A model generated the notes under the pieces. It saw only the letters and a list, made by a program, of their open reading frames with translations, was not told the DNA's origin and did no database searches. DNA of 64,000 bases from Dolomedes plantarius (lineage: Eukaryota; Arthropoda; Arachnida; Araneae; Dolomedidae): positions 86,254,142-86,318,141 of the forward strand of contig OU015498.1 of assembly GCA_907164885.2 (NCBI GenBank), written 5' to 3'. Positions 33,805 through 46,424 of the stretch are shown piece by piece. A program made the translations under genes and the position numbers. Position 1 is the stretch's first letter; every line of letters begins with the position of its first letter.

Positions 33805-34840
33805 ATGGCTCCTAAAATTGAAAGATGGCTCGAAGGTTACGTAACTGCGTTTTCCGAGGAGAAATATTCGTATCAACAAATTAAAAAGGCAAGAAAAAGG
33901 CTAACTGAAAGTAAAAATCAAAACATGACAACGAAACTTCCTCGTAAGACTGTTCGAATGCACGTAAATATCAAGAACGTGGAGTCTCTGATCCTAAAAG
34001 AAATTCTGCTCAAACATCCATTGCATCGAAACTAGGAATGTCTTCTGGAACTTTAAGTAAAATCGTCCATAAAGATTTGAAGTTAAAAAAGATGTTTAGA
34101 GTTCTTCTGCTTTTGCCAAAGCTTATAGCTGAAAGAAAAACAAATTGTAGAAAATTATCTGTAAAACACCTAGCTGCTGAAAAATGGAAATTTGTGGTAA
34201 CACTCAATGAGGCAGGGGTGTATTTAAGTGACTGTAATAAAAAAAAGATCAATTTTATATTGCTCAACGGACGGGAATGACCATACGAAATGGTTCCATC
34301 AGCATGCAGAAAAGTTCCCAAAGGGATTCATGATAGTTGCAGGATTTTGTTACAACGGCAAATTAAAAATCAAAAAAAGTCTGATGTAAAGCCAAAATTA
34401 ATTCACTCTGCTATCAGCAGAATATTTTAGAACCAATTTTTGAAGAAGAAATTCTAGCCTCATAGGGAAAGGACATTGATAAAGTTGAGCTTCATATGGA
34501 CAAAGTCTATACTCACACGTCTAAATCAACTGCCGCTTATTTAGCAAAGAAAGAATCAGAAACAGGAATAAAGTGTATCCCATTTAATGAATAAATGAAA
34601 ATCACCTGATTGCTTCTCCAATGGACTTTTGCGCTTTCAGTTTATTGAAACAAACCTTAGGAAAACGGCATCCGAGAACTCTGAACGGACTTTAAAAACC
34701 GGTCCAAGAGGACTGGGGAAAATCTGTCATGACAGTACTAGGAAAAAGTTTATTTTCATGGAAAATTCGAGCTAGAGCTATTATCAAGAACCATGGCTAT
34801 CAGATAGAAGCAAATCGCCGGAAAAAATACGGCATTTATA
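33805..34840 (+). pseudogene. Mariner-type transposase pseudogene (copy A)
   Basis: It starts at ATG 33805 (MAPKIERWLEGYVTAFSEEK), with helix-turn-helix text, then a short deletion relative to copy B, then KTVRMHVNIK. After a frameshift near 34035 it continues GTLSKIVHKDLK and AERKTNCRKLSVKHLAAEKW. The first catalytic position reads TLNEAGVYL: Asp has become Asn (copy B keeps Asp). The second Asp is in HMDKVYTHTSKST (near 34495), and the third in a frame-disrupted CSPMDF-like stretch near 34620. Rebuilding gives about 40-41 residues between them, ending in Asp, so a DD40-41D family. Stops and frameshifts make it non-functional. Confidence 0.8.
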
Positions 34841-34894
34841 CATAAAAAAATATCAAAATCGTTTCCATAAATTGCGAATGACCTTCTGTATAAT

Positions 34895-35528
34895 AAGATT
34901 CTTTCGATGAAATTCCTTTTAAAATAAATTTGTAGCATATATATGTTTGATGAATTTATTGAACTCTTTTTTAATTTAATTTGCATGTCGAAGTTCGTGA
35001 TTCATTTGTTTAAAGGGTAGAAGTCTGCAATGTTTCCGGTGTCATAAAACCGAACACCGCACAATATATTTTACCCCAGAATTTCCGATTTTCCCTCCTT
35101 AGACCCGCTTTCTGATATATTCACTAAGCTAGCTTCATGGTTGGGTACCAAAGCATATGAGAATTAGAATGTCAACGTATTCCCTTTGGTCACATATTTT
35201 AGGCAGATTGTGTACTCCTCTTCTTTTTTGCAGACATGTAAAGTTCAGATCTTTCCGAGAGTTCTTTACCGGTTTAGAAACACCTACGTGTGATTAAAAT
35301 ATACTATGTAAATAGAAACTCTTTGAGAACTTCTGAGTCAGATTCAGTATTGGAAGAGTTCGGTATCGGATTCAATAGATACTGGTGAAAAATACTTTAA
35401 CTATAATTTGACTGGCACAACTCTTAAAAATCCCTGATGTAACACAAATGTAATTTTATTAAAATAATTTTCAGAGGAATTTATTCCATTAATTGCTAAA
35501 ATATTCCTGATGATATCATTACATTTGC
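34895..35528. other. A+T-rich DNA, nothing recognised
   Basis: No supported feature. Confidence 0.55.
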
Positions 35529-35530
35529 TA

Positions 35531-35604
35531 ACTAGCTGAAAACCCGCACTTCGCTACGGAGTACATTCAAATTAAATACAACGGTCAATGTATGCAATTA
35601 ATGC

Positions 35605-35667
<63 letters not shown>

Positions 35668-36361
35668 TTAAAATAAATACGACGATCAATGTATACAATT
35701 GATGTAAAAAAAAATATATATATATTTATAAAAAATCGTAAGGGATATTTTTATACACAAAATAATGTAGAAGAAAATATTCAAATTAAATGTAATAGGG
35801 CATACTAAAGAATATAGTGCAGTTGATATAGTACAGTTTGAGGAACATAATATCATTTATTGTATTTTAATATTTTTTTGTATAATGTACAATCGTCTGC
35901 CGCATTAGCAAGAAAAAAAATATTTTTTTGTCTATTTAGTTGTTATGCACGTAACGATAAATTTATTTAAAGTACCAGAAAAAGAAATCACGTGATCAGC
36001 ATTTAATAAATTAAATTCTAAAAATGAATCTTTAAAAATTCCCCAAAAATCAGAAAATGGAGGTAAAGATTCGAAAAAGATTTCATTTTGAAGGAATTTT
36101 TATGATCTTTCTCGTGATATAAATTTTATAACCCTCAAATTATTATTTAAAATGCAAACTTAAAAAAGTTACTAAAACAGCTTAAAAATTTAATTTTAAA
36201 AAATCTGAGAAGAATTTTTCAAAACTCTTTCTTAGTGCACCCCTACACTATAAGAAGAATCACCATGCAAAATTTCAGCTCTTTAGGTCCAGCGGTTTGG
36301 TCTGTGCGTTGTATGTCAGTCAGTGAGTCAGTCAGCTACGGAACTGTTTTATATATATAGA
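35531..36361 (-). mobile_element. Non-autonomous Helitron, both ends present
   Basis: On the minus strand it starts at 36361 with TCTATATATATAAAACAGTT and ends at 35531 with CTAGT. Before the end lies a hairpin (CCGTA, loop GCGAAG, TGCGG) and then GTTTTCAG. The flanks are A before TC and T after CTAGT, the AT insertion rule of Helitrons. The 831 bp body has no Rep or helicase. About 430 bases at the 5' end match the Helitron remnant at 20.9-21.3 kb. Inside, two imperfect copies of a block around GATCAATGTATRCAATT flank a (TA)n run. Confidence 0.9.
35609..35663. repeat. (TA)n microsatellite inside the Helitron
   Basis: Pure TA run within the element, near its 3' end. Confidence 0.95.
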
Positions 36362-36439
36362 TAAAAGATATCTCCGCTGTCAGCATCTAACGACCATTTT
36401 ATCGCAATGGCACATCCATATATTTTCTTATTAAAAAAA

Positions 36440-36512
36440 CACGGCAAGGCAAGAACTGAAGTCCCCATCTATGGCTGTTATTCTAACCACTTATCTACCC
36501 TGCCATGTCGTT
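36440..36512 (-). repeat. tRNA-related SINE head
   Basis: On the minus strand TAGATAAGTGGTTAGAAT resembles an A-box region, and GGACTTCAGTTCTTGCC a changed B box at the usual distance. No intact cloverleaf is evident. Confidence 0.4.
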
Positions 36513-36648
36513 TATAAGATTTACAAATTCCTCCATAAAAGAAAAGTGAAGAGATGTCATACATGGGTAAATATTCCCTTAATTGACTTTGAATTCGTCT
36601 ATCCCATGCATATTTTTGATATTTCTTTCTAATCAAAAGAGAACTGCT

Positions 36649-36713
36649 GCCAGGGCAGAAATCGAACACTCCCCTGAACCAATATTCTAAACAATGAACT
36701 AACGGGATTTCTC
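36649..36713 (-). repeat. Second tRNA-related SINE head
   Basis: On the minus strand a B box GTTCGATTTC lies about 35 bases after A-box-like TTAGTTCATTGTTTAGA. It resembles the heads near 2.85 and 3.1 kb. With the copy at 36440 it may form a dimeric SINE or two insertions. Confidence 0.4.
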
Positions 36714-36719
36714 ATTGAT

Positions 36720-38365
36720 TACATGCATTGAAATCTATCTAAATTTTTATGTATAAATACATGTACATAGAATGAAGGCTTAAGTTTTTTTAAAACTATG
36801 TACGGGGAGATTCCGTTTGTCTGATCAAATTTATGACACTGAATATTATTTATCTGAGCTTTCCAAAATACATGTCCAAAAAAGTTTATTAGTTTGCAGG
36901 GCGTTGCGACAAATCAAATTAATAAAAGCAAAAGTTTTTGTGCATGCTTAAAAAAGAACCCTTTCAGATACTGTCACGAAATACCGGCAACTAAAATATT
37001 AAAATGTAACTTCTCATTACAATTCCAGGCATTGAATCATTGTTGCTAAAGGACTTTTTTCCACAAAAACACAAATTGAATAACACCAAACACATCTAAG
37101 CAGCAAAAAATAATTGCGTTTGCTGGCGAACATGAGAATTAAAAGTCTGATGCAATTATTTCATTAAATATTTCCAGCCAAGTTTTTGCATGTTTGTGAT
37201 TCGCATATGACATCACAGAAAAAGATTGAAACGGAGCATGAAAAATGGCAATTTTTAAAAAATCTCATAATCAGTCTCTGGAAAAAACTTTCAAACCCGA
37301 ATCTTATTACAGCAAAATTTCTGTGATAAAAAAAACAGGCAGACGTTCTGTTGAAATCTTAACTGATACAGTAACCGCGGGTGCTACGAAACTTGTCACA
37401 ATCTATAAAATTCTTTGACTTCTCTTTTGTTCGAGAGCAAGAGAGAAAGAGAGAGATGGAAATGAAGAAAAAATGTATCGCCGGAGAAAGTTGAGAGACA
37501 TCTCAACTCAGCAATAAATTTTGAGAGTCAGCGTTTATGGTCTCAGGGCATATTCTGGAAATTAATTTCGAATATGCTGAAATTATTTTAGTGACGGTTC
37601 GTTTTAAATTTTCAAGCTGCAGAAAAACGTATTTGAAAAGAAGTCACTTACAAGTCAATTTTTTTAACTACAGCCAAGAATTTTTTTTTGTCAATTGAAG
37701 CATTTTAATTGAATTATTTATTCTTCTTATTTATTTTATTTTATCACACTTAACCTCGAAATCTTAAAAATATGTCTCAAAACATCTAAATTGGGAATTC
37801 ATGAATGTGGACTATAAACCATGAAGGATAAATTGATTCTTGGAAGATGGAATTAAAGAAAGCTACAGGTTCTGAAGGCTACCTTCAAGAAACCATATGA
37901 ATGAAAAGTAACTACGGCTTCGCGCTGTGGAACTCTAGTCACTAGAATCGTGGTTTGTTTCGAGTTATTACCATTCTTCGAAGTCTTAGAAACGTCTCCA
38001 GTTAATGTACAATTATTGTATGCTCAAGCAATGAGATCAGGGTGTTACCTAATTTACAGCCTAGGTTATCCCAAGTAAGTAACTGCAGCCTCACAAACAT
38101 TGAGATAAAATTTTCTCTAAGCCGTAAGTTGTAGATTTTCGAGATATGAGCTTAAATCTCTCGATAGGTTTTCTTTGTTTACATAAGGCAATATTTATCT
38201 TTTTGTAAATTTTATTTGGAAATTTTCGTAATGTCGCACTGTCAATGAAATACTTATGGAAAATGCCTGTCAAATAATTTATAAAATTATCAATAGTATT
38301 ATAAAGATTAAAAACATAAGAATTTTTTTGTTGTTTTATAAAATTTATATTGCTCAAGGGAGATT
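36720..38365. other. A+T-rich DNA, nothing recognised
   Basis: There is a short GA-rich tract near 37435-37460. No gene or repeat boundary is supported. Confidence 0.5.
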
Positions 38366-38369
38366 AACA

Positions 38370-38496
38370 AAAAAAAATTTCAGGTAGTCTCTTCTAACGA
38401 AACCACCGCGGGTTATTAACGTAGGATTACTTATCGTTGCTTACCTCTTTTGTATGAATATACTTATGTGTGTGTTATGTATATATGAACGTATAT

Positions 38497-38529
<33 letters not shown>

Positions 38530-38716
38530 CGTGTGTGTTAGTTAGTTAGTCAAAATTTTAACGCATTTTGGTACTTTTTTGTTTAACTGTTTACTGCTTG
38601 CCCAAGTGATACAGACTGGGTTTGGCACGCTGCCAAAATTATAACTCGCGACGCAGGACATCTGAAATTTTGCTTTTCGGAGGACCGTTATGGAGGAACG
38701 TAATCCTACGTTAAAA
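38370..38716 (-). repeat. Dispersed repeat X, complete copy
   Basis: Inverted relative to the 43.0 kb copy. It includes CCACCGCGGGTTATTAACGT at the left, a variable microsatellite centre with (GT)n at about 38501-38537, and the conserved block ending GTAATCCTACGTTAA at the right. A-run adjacent to the left end. Confidence 0.88.
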
Positions 38717-38719
38717 ACT

Positions 38720-39520
38720 GCTTTCACCCAAAGTTTATATGGTCAAAGAATTTCCAAAATGTAACGTTAGAAACATTGCAAATCTGCATAAGTTTTATTT
38801 GAGAGTATCTGTTCTTTCAATGCCAGTAAAATACGAATTTAAAATCAGCTTGAAAAATAGTGTCATAATGAATTATTACATAAAATTAAAATTTGGTGAT
38901 TTATGCTTCCTTCAAGCATTTTAAGTAAGAGATATAGTTTTCAAAAACAGTCTTTTCATAATAGACTTTCAGAAAATGAAAGTACGAATCTTTCAAGAGA
39001 TCTGTTCTGGCCAGAGAAAAAGATGCTAATAATAAATTAATTATAATAATGCTATCTACTTTGTATCAGTCTAATAAAGAGTACTGAAAAAAAATGAATA
39101 TATTTCTAAACTTATTTTATATTATGCTATTAGCCTCTTAAACGGAAGTAAACACCACTGGAATGGGAAGTGAAGATATAAGTTTATAGATATTTTAATA
39201 TGGGACTTAAAAAATCATAACATAAATCTTATAAATCTAAGAAAAATTGTATTTATTTTGAAACTTTAGTACTTTTAAAATAAAGGTATCTAAACAATGG
39301 CCAGAAAAAAACTTGTCTTAAAAACTCAGAAAAAAATTTAGTTTTTTATTATAATGTAAATTATATTATATATATTACACTTCCATGAAAGTTTTATTAA
39401 CGATTTTCTGGGTGATCATTGTCAATCAAATATTAAAAAGGAAAAATTAGTTAATGGCGTTGCGTACATCAAATTACAAATAAAATCTTACTTATGGCTG
39501 AAAAAAAATTTAGAAATTTC
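38720..39520. other. A+T-rich DNA, nothing recognised
   Basis: No supported feature. Confidence 0.5.
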
Positions 39521-39524
39521 TTCA

Positions 39525-39920
39525 TTAATTAGTGAAGCTGCAAACGATCAAGTGAAACTGTCTGAAAAATTATTCCTATATAAAGTTTACTTGCTTCAAG
39601 AATTTAGGAAAAACAAAATTAAATATATCACACTCCCGTGTAAGCTATAGTCAAGCATATATACTCTGTCGATGACAATTAAATATCGATTGAAAATATT
39701 CGTTAATTCATATCGCGTTATGATCATTAAACTATCATAGACCGAACTTAATACAAAAGTTTAGAATTTAATTTTTTAATTTGCAAACTCATACCGTTCA
39801 AGTGAAACTATCTGAAAAAATTGCTCATTCGCTAAAGAGGCCTGTTCCAAGAAATTCCAAAAAATAATATTAAATATATTACACTTCCATGTAAGCTTCA
39901 TTCTGGCAGTTCATCAGCTC
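39525..39920 (+). repeat. Old tandem duplication of about 245 bp spacing
   Basis: The words CAAGTGAAACTGTCTGAAAA (39549 region) and CAAGTGAAACTATCTGAAAA (39798 region) are followed in both cases by a diverged stretch ending in ATTAAATATATYACACT and CCGTGTAAGC or CCATGTAAGC. A third weak echo of the last word lies near 39375. Confidence 0.75.
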
Positions 39921-40439
39921 AAAGCTGAATCAATACGCACATATTTAGCGCTGAGCTTGAAAGAGCATACACTGAAGACAAATCGGCAATAAATAATTCT
40001 TAGTCGTTTTCCTATTAATTACACCGGGTATAAAAAAACCCCTCCTTTACTTTCATTACATTATCCCACAAAAATCTGATTTTTTCTGGTGATTTAATTT
40101 CAAATATGTCTAAAGAATATTATAAAACACATTATGCGTGTATCTTGGCCTCACCCTTGTCGATTTTGGATTAATACTAGAAAAACAAAAAGAAATCCCC
40201 CCCCCCTCACTAGCGTTTCCTTTTTCACTTCAAAAAATTAAAGTAGAGAATTTTCCAATTTGAGAGGGAGGTTAATAAAAAAAAACAAAAAAAAACTCGA
40301 TAACTACATGAAAAAAGTAATTTAATTCACCACTCTCCAAGAACATTGGTTATCTAGTTCGAAAATTAATAGTAAAAATCCATTATTGCCTGAAGTGGAA
40401 AAACTTCGAATTTTCCGTTTATAGTAATCAATTCCTATG

Positions 40440-41530
40440 AAACAGAAATTATTTTCGTTGGGAGTACTAAAAAAGGGGGGAAGAGAGAGTGGAGCGGCGA
40501 AAATAACTAAAAATAAATGAACACCGAGATCTAATGAAAATCAAAAACAGCTCGCGCCAACGGGGGGAGTGAAAGAAAAAATAAAGCAGGTGGACATTAT
40601 AAATAGGGGGGAACAGAGATTTCGATGTGTACAAAAACGTAAGGGGAAAAAAAAAGCATTTTAAATGCCCAATATTTATAATAGACCCAGCGTAGAATGG
40701 GAAAAGAAGAAAAAAAAATCGAATTTTTTTATTATTTTTTTATTTATTTAGTGGCTCTGTATCTGAAACCTTTTTATCGTACAATCATTACGCAACTCCT
40801 CATTCCAAGTGGTGTGGGGAAAAAAGGCTTGCGGGGGTGGGTGGAACCAGAAAAGCTATTTTCATAGCAGAAAATCTGCGAGGAGGGAGTTTGAAGACTG
40901 AACCCGGCAGAGTTAGCGTTAATTACCGAACTGCAGCCATTAACAGAAAATGCTCTAGCAAGGTGGGGAACGCCTTCGGTCACTATAATCTTTCCTGACA
41001 CCCCCTGATCTCTGCACCCGTCCCCCAACCCCCCCTCCCCAATAAGCTATAAGCTAATGTGCCCCGGAATCGACCAATTTTTTCTATCTGTAATTACGCA
41101 AAGACAAGGTGGATTTTCACTATCGACAAATAAGCTTAACAGAAAGACGAGGAACTAAAAGACGCGAAGGGGGAGGAGTGGGACGGTCGACCCACTGCAG
41201 ACCCCCTAAGAACAGCTTCCCGTCTCACTCGAAGAGAGAAAGAGCAATTTGATTACTACAAATTCATTAAAGATGTCAACAAAAATTACCGGCTCTGGGA
41301 AACAATTAGCAAATGCTGCAGATAGCACGGAGTCGCTGGTGTGTGTGCATTAGGGGGTGAAAGGGGTAAAAGAGGGGGCAAACCGAGGTGTGAAGGCGAT
41401 GGCGTTTGACGTCGGGGGCTCCAACTCGAGAAAAGAGGAAAAGATTAAAAAATGTATTTAGGATTGGAGGCGAGTCTTTAATACGTGTCCCCCGTCTGTT
41501 CGTGGCGTTGGAGGGACATAGCAAACGAAG
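40440..41530. other. Unique segment with balanced composition
   Basis: GC-richer than its surroundings, with many short G- and C-runs. Open frames of 70-85 codons here have no domain. No transposon ends were found. Confidence 0.3.
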
Positions 41531-43020
41531 AAAAAGTTGTGTTGTAATACTTCCCCAGTTTTCATAAGAAATGACTGCAGGAAGAGATGACTTTTGGTGC
41601 TGAAAGTTCTTTGTTCACAGATGGAAGAATTCTGGATATGGTAGAACTTTCGGGGTTGTAGCGATAAAGAGTTTTTGGTAGATATTACACACGCATGAAA
41701 AATTCGACAATAAATATTTGAAAATGATTATTTTAAGTATTAGTACAGTTTGAGATTAAACCTGACAACTTTTTAAAAAAATATTTGTTAAGTAGTAAGA
41801 AAGCTTTATATATATAGAAAAGTAAAAGAGGAAAAACTGCATTTCGAAATTAAAAAAATATTTTTAAAGTTTTCGCCTCTTCTTATTCCGAGGAGAGATG
41901 CAGGAAAAAAGAAACTTCCTTTATAAATGTCAAATTTCTTAGTGCTTTAAAATATAAATGGAAGAAAAATCAGTACTAGACTCAAAATTCATGGTTCTCA
42001 AAATTCATGGTTCACAAATATTGAGAGGAAAAAATATCCAAAATTCTTATTTCCAAAATAAAAAAAAAGTGAATTAAGGATTTTTTTTAACTCATGTTGC
42101 CATCAAAATGTTTAAAAAGGGCATTGAATCTCTCAATGGATAATGAACCCATGTGTGTACCCTCGAAATGGTTCAAAGAGAATTTGCGAAGCCCCGTGGT
42201 TGTAAGTTTTGGTGTAGAATATTATCTATACAACAATTCAGTAGCGACTTCTGCCAAATTAAAATTTGACTGTTTTCTTGGGGGAGGGGGGGGGGGGAGG
42301 CCGCTGGGCTTCTTCTTCTCCAATAGCCTAAATTTCGGTCCATTGATTTAACACGTCTGCAGTTTGTGGAGACAATTTATACTCAAAGAAATATCCCCAG
42401 TCGTTTGACATATCGAAAAAATTACTGTTTAATACCAAATCATGGAATTTTATCAGCTTTTAGTTGCTTTTTGGTCAATATTTGCCTGGTGCTGGAACAG
42501 TAGCTGTGGGAACCAAATTATAAACAATTTTGAAGGCTCTATAACTACCACAGTCTTATTCACATCTCGGATTTTCCCATAATGCAATTTGGCTGGTCAG
42601 AAATCCACTTCAGAAGCTTTCGGTCTAGAGTCGGATGTGTCAACCATTAAACAACAAAGTCTTTCATAATCCTTTCACGTGAAATTTGTGTTCTTCCTCG
42701 CGTGAAAGACATCTCACACACTCACTCACAAACTAATCTTCCTCTAAAATAATGGCTAGTCTAGGAAATGTACAAAGAAGCTCTAGCTTAAAGACTATAT
42801 ATCAACTATTGCACCACTGAGCTCATAATAAATCACGTAATATTACTTTTGAATCGAAATCTATCAATCTCCATCCGTATGATTTTGCCATTTCATTGTA
42901 AACCAGTTTTTTACAACTTTTTGATGCGCATCAAGCTAAGTGCATCAGAGAACAAAACATTGTGTTAATGCTTTTAACGAAAAGGTTTATCTTTGTACGT
43001 TCGTCGACATTCGTTTTTCG
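41530..43020. other. A+T-rich DNA with a G-run at 42280-42299
   Basis: The 85-codon open frame at 42094 runs into the G-run as poly-Gly and has no recognised motif. A short tandem AAAATTCATGGTTC pair lies near 41986-42015. Confidence 0.5.
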
Positions 43021-43026
43021 TTTGGA

Positions 43027-43378
43027 TTTTAACGTAGGATTACGTTCCTCCATAACGGTCCTCCGGAAAGCAAAATTTCAAGCTAAAACCGTCCGTCCGT
43101 AACTCGCGAGTTATAATTTTGGCAGCGCGCCAAACCCAGTCTGTATCGCTTGGACAAGAAGTAAACAGTTTAAGAGAAAAGTACCAAAATGTGTCAAAAT
43201 TTTGACTTACATATATGTATATATATACATACGTACACTTATATAGATACATATATACATAACACATACATACATGTATACATACTAAAGAGGTAAGCAA
43301 CGATAAGTAATCCTACGTTAATAACCCGCGGTAGTTTCGTTAGAAGAGACTGCCTGAATTTTTTTTTTCATTTTGGAT
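43027..43378 (+). repeat. Dispersed repeat X, complete copy
   Basis: From 43029 TTAACGTAGGATTAC to 43321 its exact complement GTAATCCTACGTTAA, giving 15 bp perfect internal inverted ends. The shared sequence then continues ATAACCCGCGGTAGTTTCGT to a T-run. The centre is a TACA/TATA microsatellite that differs in each copy. Confidence 0.9.
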
Positions 43379-43379
43379 T

Positions 43380-44285
43380 GGTAAAATGAAGACATTTTCA
43401 TTTTTTGAGAAAGATCTGAAGTCAGAAAAGGGAAGCCTTTGCGATTATTAATATTTTAACACTGAAAATACACAAAATAATTTAAAGGTCATCCAGCACA
43501 CGATGTTTCATCAGAGATTAAGCATGCAAATTCCTCCATTTTGGAAGATTGCAGAGCGGAAACTGTAAAACCCATCTCACGTGAAACATGCGATATATAA
43601 ACAAAATACTGAACTATCTTGTCTAGAATAGTCTCCCCTTTAAAAATAATTCATACGTTTGACAACACCTCATAACAATGGCAGTGGTTTCTCTTCCTTC
43701 GTTCCAGTTAAAAATTAATTTGGAGCTTTGTAGTCAGCTAAATATATTTATATTTACTAAATAAGACTTGCTTTTAATGCTTTCTTTTCTTAATGTGTAT
43801 TTTATTCCTGTTAAAGGAAATTCTTTATATTATATAGATCCTGCAGTTCTTTTGAGTAAAAGGGTTTAATAATGACTGATGTCTCTCTAATTTTTCACTG
43901 TACTTTTATTTTAATGCCACAGACATCAATCTAAATACCACATGAATTGTGTAAACAAAGTGGTAAAAACAAGTGTTTAAAAGCGTAACATTTTTTAGTT
44001 TTATGCTGGTTAAAAACTAATTAGTAAAATAAACAAAACAATTTTTTTCATATTAAAAATGAGCTTTCTTGTGTTTTTTATCATAATTGAAATTTTATCA
44101 GCTCGAATTATGGATCACATTCAACCCAAAAGCTCACGTAACTTCTATCGATGAATTCACTAGTAATTTCACCGATACATTCACTGATAAAGCTACTTGC
44201 GTAAATCCTATGCAGAAAGCTCACCCAGTTCAGCTCGCTACTGGATCAGCATGGCCTAGCATGGGGCGCGAGGTTGCTTTTTAAA
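43380..44285. other. A+T-rich DNA, nothing recognised
   Basis: No supported feature. Confidence 0.5.
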
Positions 44286-44289
44286 AATG

Positions 44290-44575
44290 TCTTTGTTGTT
44301 GTTTCTTATGCCTCCTGGCCGGTGGTATTCCAGACCAGGTCTAAATAGGCTAGCTGGCTAAGGGGTGCGGCTCCGGTTTATAAGGACACCACAAGGAGTC
44401 CGATTTAGCCAAGTGATTCCTCAATTTCCACCGAGCGTCCCCAGAGATGACATCTGAGGGACTCGTACCATTTCCCACCCTTTCTGACCTCATAGAGGGA
44501 CTGTCCAGTCTACAGATTTAACCTTTCCCTTACGGGGTGGGATAGCATGTAACCCAAGAACACGGGCCTAAGAAT
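44290..44575. repeat. GC-richer repeat-like block of unknown class
   Basis: Balanced composition, no coding frame. It includes CCTCCTGGCCGGTGGTATTC and TGGCTAAGGGG, the latter only faintly like a tRNA A box, and stops where a (TA)n array begins. It could be a SINE, but I find no B box. Confidence 0.3.
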
Positions 44576-44758
<183 letters not shown>

Positions 44759-44760
44759 CA

Positions 44761-44967
44761 CGGGGCCATTTTATCGCATGGGCAAATCGAGACTTTGCCT
44801 AGGGCCTCCTGATGCTAGGGAGCCCCAAAACCCCCTTGGTATATGCACCCAGTACTTCTAATAGTATGTATAGCCCATGGATAGTTCTTAATTTTATAAA
44901 TGTTCGTAAGGGGGGGCCCCCAAATAGCATCTGCCTAGGGGCCCCCAGTGTTCATAATTGGGCCCTG
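44761..44967. mobile_element. Short hAT-like element at the edge of a (TA)n array
   Basis: The left end CGGGGCCATTTTATCG and the complement of the right end, CAGGGCCCAATTATG, are inverted repeats; both arms contain TGCCTAGGG. The 8 bp flanks TATACACA and CGTACACA agree at six positions. Total 207 bp, no coding sequence. Confidence 0.6.
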
Positions 44968-44969
44968 CG

Positions 44970-46000
44970 TACACATTCCCTTTAATAAAATTCCACACTA
45001 ATAGCAACAATAATTGCTTGAGGAATTCCAAAAAAACGTAAAAGGTATGCGATAAGAAAGTTAACTTAAATTGAACCTATTTGAGAAAATAACTAAGACA
45101 GTATGGTACAAGAATTATCATGTTTCACGCAGAAGGAATTATAATTACCATCAGCCAGTGTAGGACTTCGAAGCCTATTCCCCAAGCCTTGAGACCGGCA
45201 CTCAGCAAAATGTATTACCACAGACATATGAGAGTAGTTTTCAATCATTTCCTTCCCATATTTTATCTTTAGAAGATGGAATCTAACTTTTGACTATATT
45301 TAGCAGCCATCGACGAAATCTTAAGAAGCATGTATAATCTAGTTACTTCAAGGACAAAAGACTTAAAAATCATGCTGATAATGTTTTAAAAATAATCATA
45401 AACATTCAACTGCAACGTGTACTATATATCCTCAATATTAACAGTATTCTCTTCAGTTCACTATTCCTTGATCGCGAGGACACAAGGCTCATAGTAAGAA
45501 CGTTAAAAGTTCACGTCAGGACATTAGGATAATCTCAACAAAGTATTTCTTTATTTTTTTTAATCTGAATTACAAAAAGAAAAGTGAGCTGTAGCTAAAT
45601 TTCGTGTAAATGTTATGAAACGGCATATTTTCCTTTGAGTAATTTACAGTAAAAGATTCCGAAATGCAAATCTTTGAATTTTGTTTTTGGCATATAAAGG
45701 TAGATGTTTAAAAGTAAGGTCGGAGGCTAATAATATTTAAAATTTTGCAGTATATTTTTCTAGACATTAAATTATTAATGTCTATTGATACATATTTAAA
45801 GTTGTATTTAGAGAGTATTAAATTACAATAAAAAATTATTGAAAATAACACGAATTGTATTTCTCGATTTGATTTCAAACACAGAAAAATAAATTCATAC
45901 ATATTCCTTTCTTTATCGACGATTGGAAAAATACTGAAATGAAAATTCCTTATTGGTAAAAAAGGACATGGAAAATGTGCTAAGTCATAACATTTATCGC
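44970..46000. other. A+T-rich DNA, nothing recognised
   Basis: No supported feature. Confidence 0.5.
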
Positions 46001-46005
46001 CTTAA

Positions 46006-46416
46006 GGCTGCTGTGTACTAACCCTATTGGATTCGCTCGTCTTGGTGTGAACCAATGGAGAAAATTTGTCTAAGAATTGCCGACTTGGATTTAAAGATTC
46101 TTTTAAAAAAAATTGTATTCCGTAATAGAGAAAGAAATTTTACACATTGGGGCAATTTAAAAAAATGCAAAAAATATTTTAGAATATAAATTATTCGGGG
46201 AAATCTGGTATAGTGTGTTTTAAACGCTCCTAAATTCCTTTGGTAGACGAAACTTATAAAATGAATCCTGTTGCAAGGTGCTGAAAAGTTCAGGCTATCT
46301 GAAAATACCATTTGTATTCGATTATCAGCATTTATGCAGTTGTAAATAGTAGACTCATTTTCTCAATAGGTTAACCCTCAGGTGAGTAAATTCAATAGGG
46401 TTAGTACACAGCAGCC
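46006..46416 (+). mobile_element. TTAA-flanked miniature element (copy 1)
   Basis: 411 bp with inverted ends GGCTGCTGTGTACTAACCCT, flanked by TTAA at 46002-46005 and 46417-46420. The interior is not symmetrical and matches, inverted, the element at 53528-53943. It has no transposase; TTAA use suggests a piggyBac-type source. Confidence 0.88.
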
Positions 46417-46424
46417 TTAAAGTG

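Larger units (their letters stand above)
33663..34888 (+). mobile_element. Tc1/mariner-related element (copy A)
   Basis: The 1226 bp element has inverted ends CAGAAGTTCATTCGCACTTT and, at the right, the complement of CAGAAGGTCATTCGCAATTT. TA follows on the right (34889-34890); the left flank reads CA, probably a changed TA. It carries a decayed plus-strand transposase and a unique hairpin at 33728-33778. Confidence 0.88.

Noticed and set aside
40774..41028. 84-codon minus-strand frame
   Set aside because: No motif, and its composition follows the local GC-richer segment.
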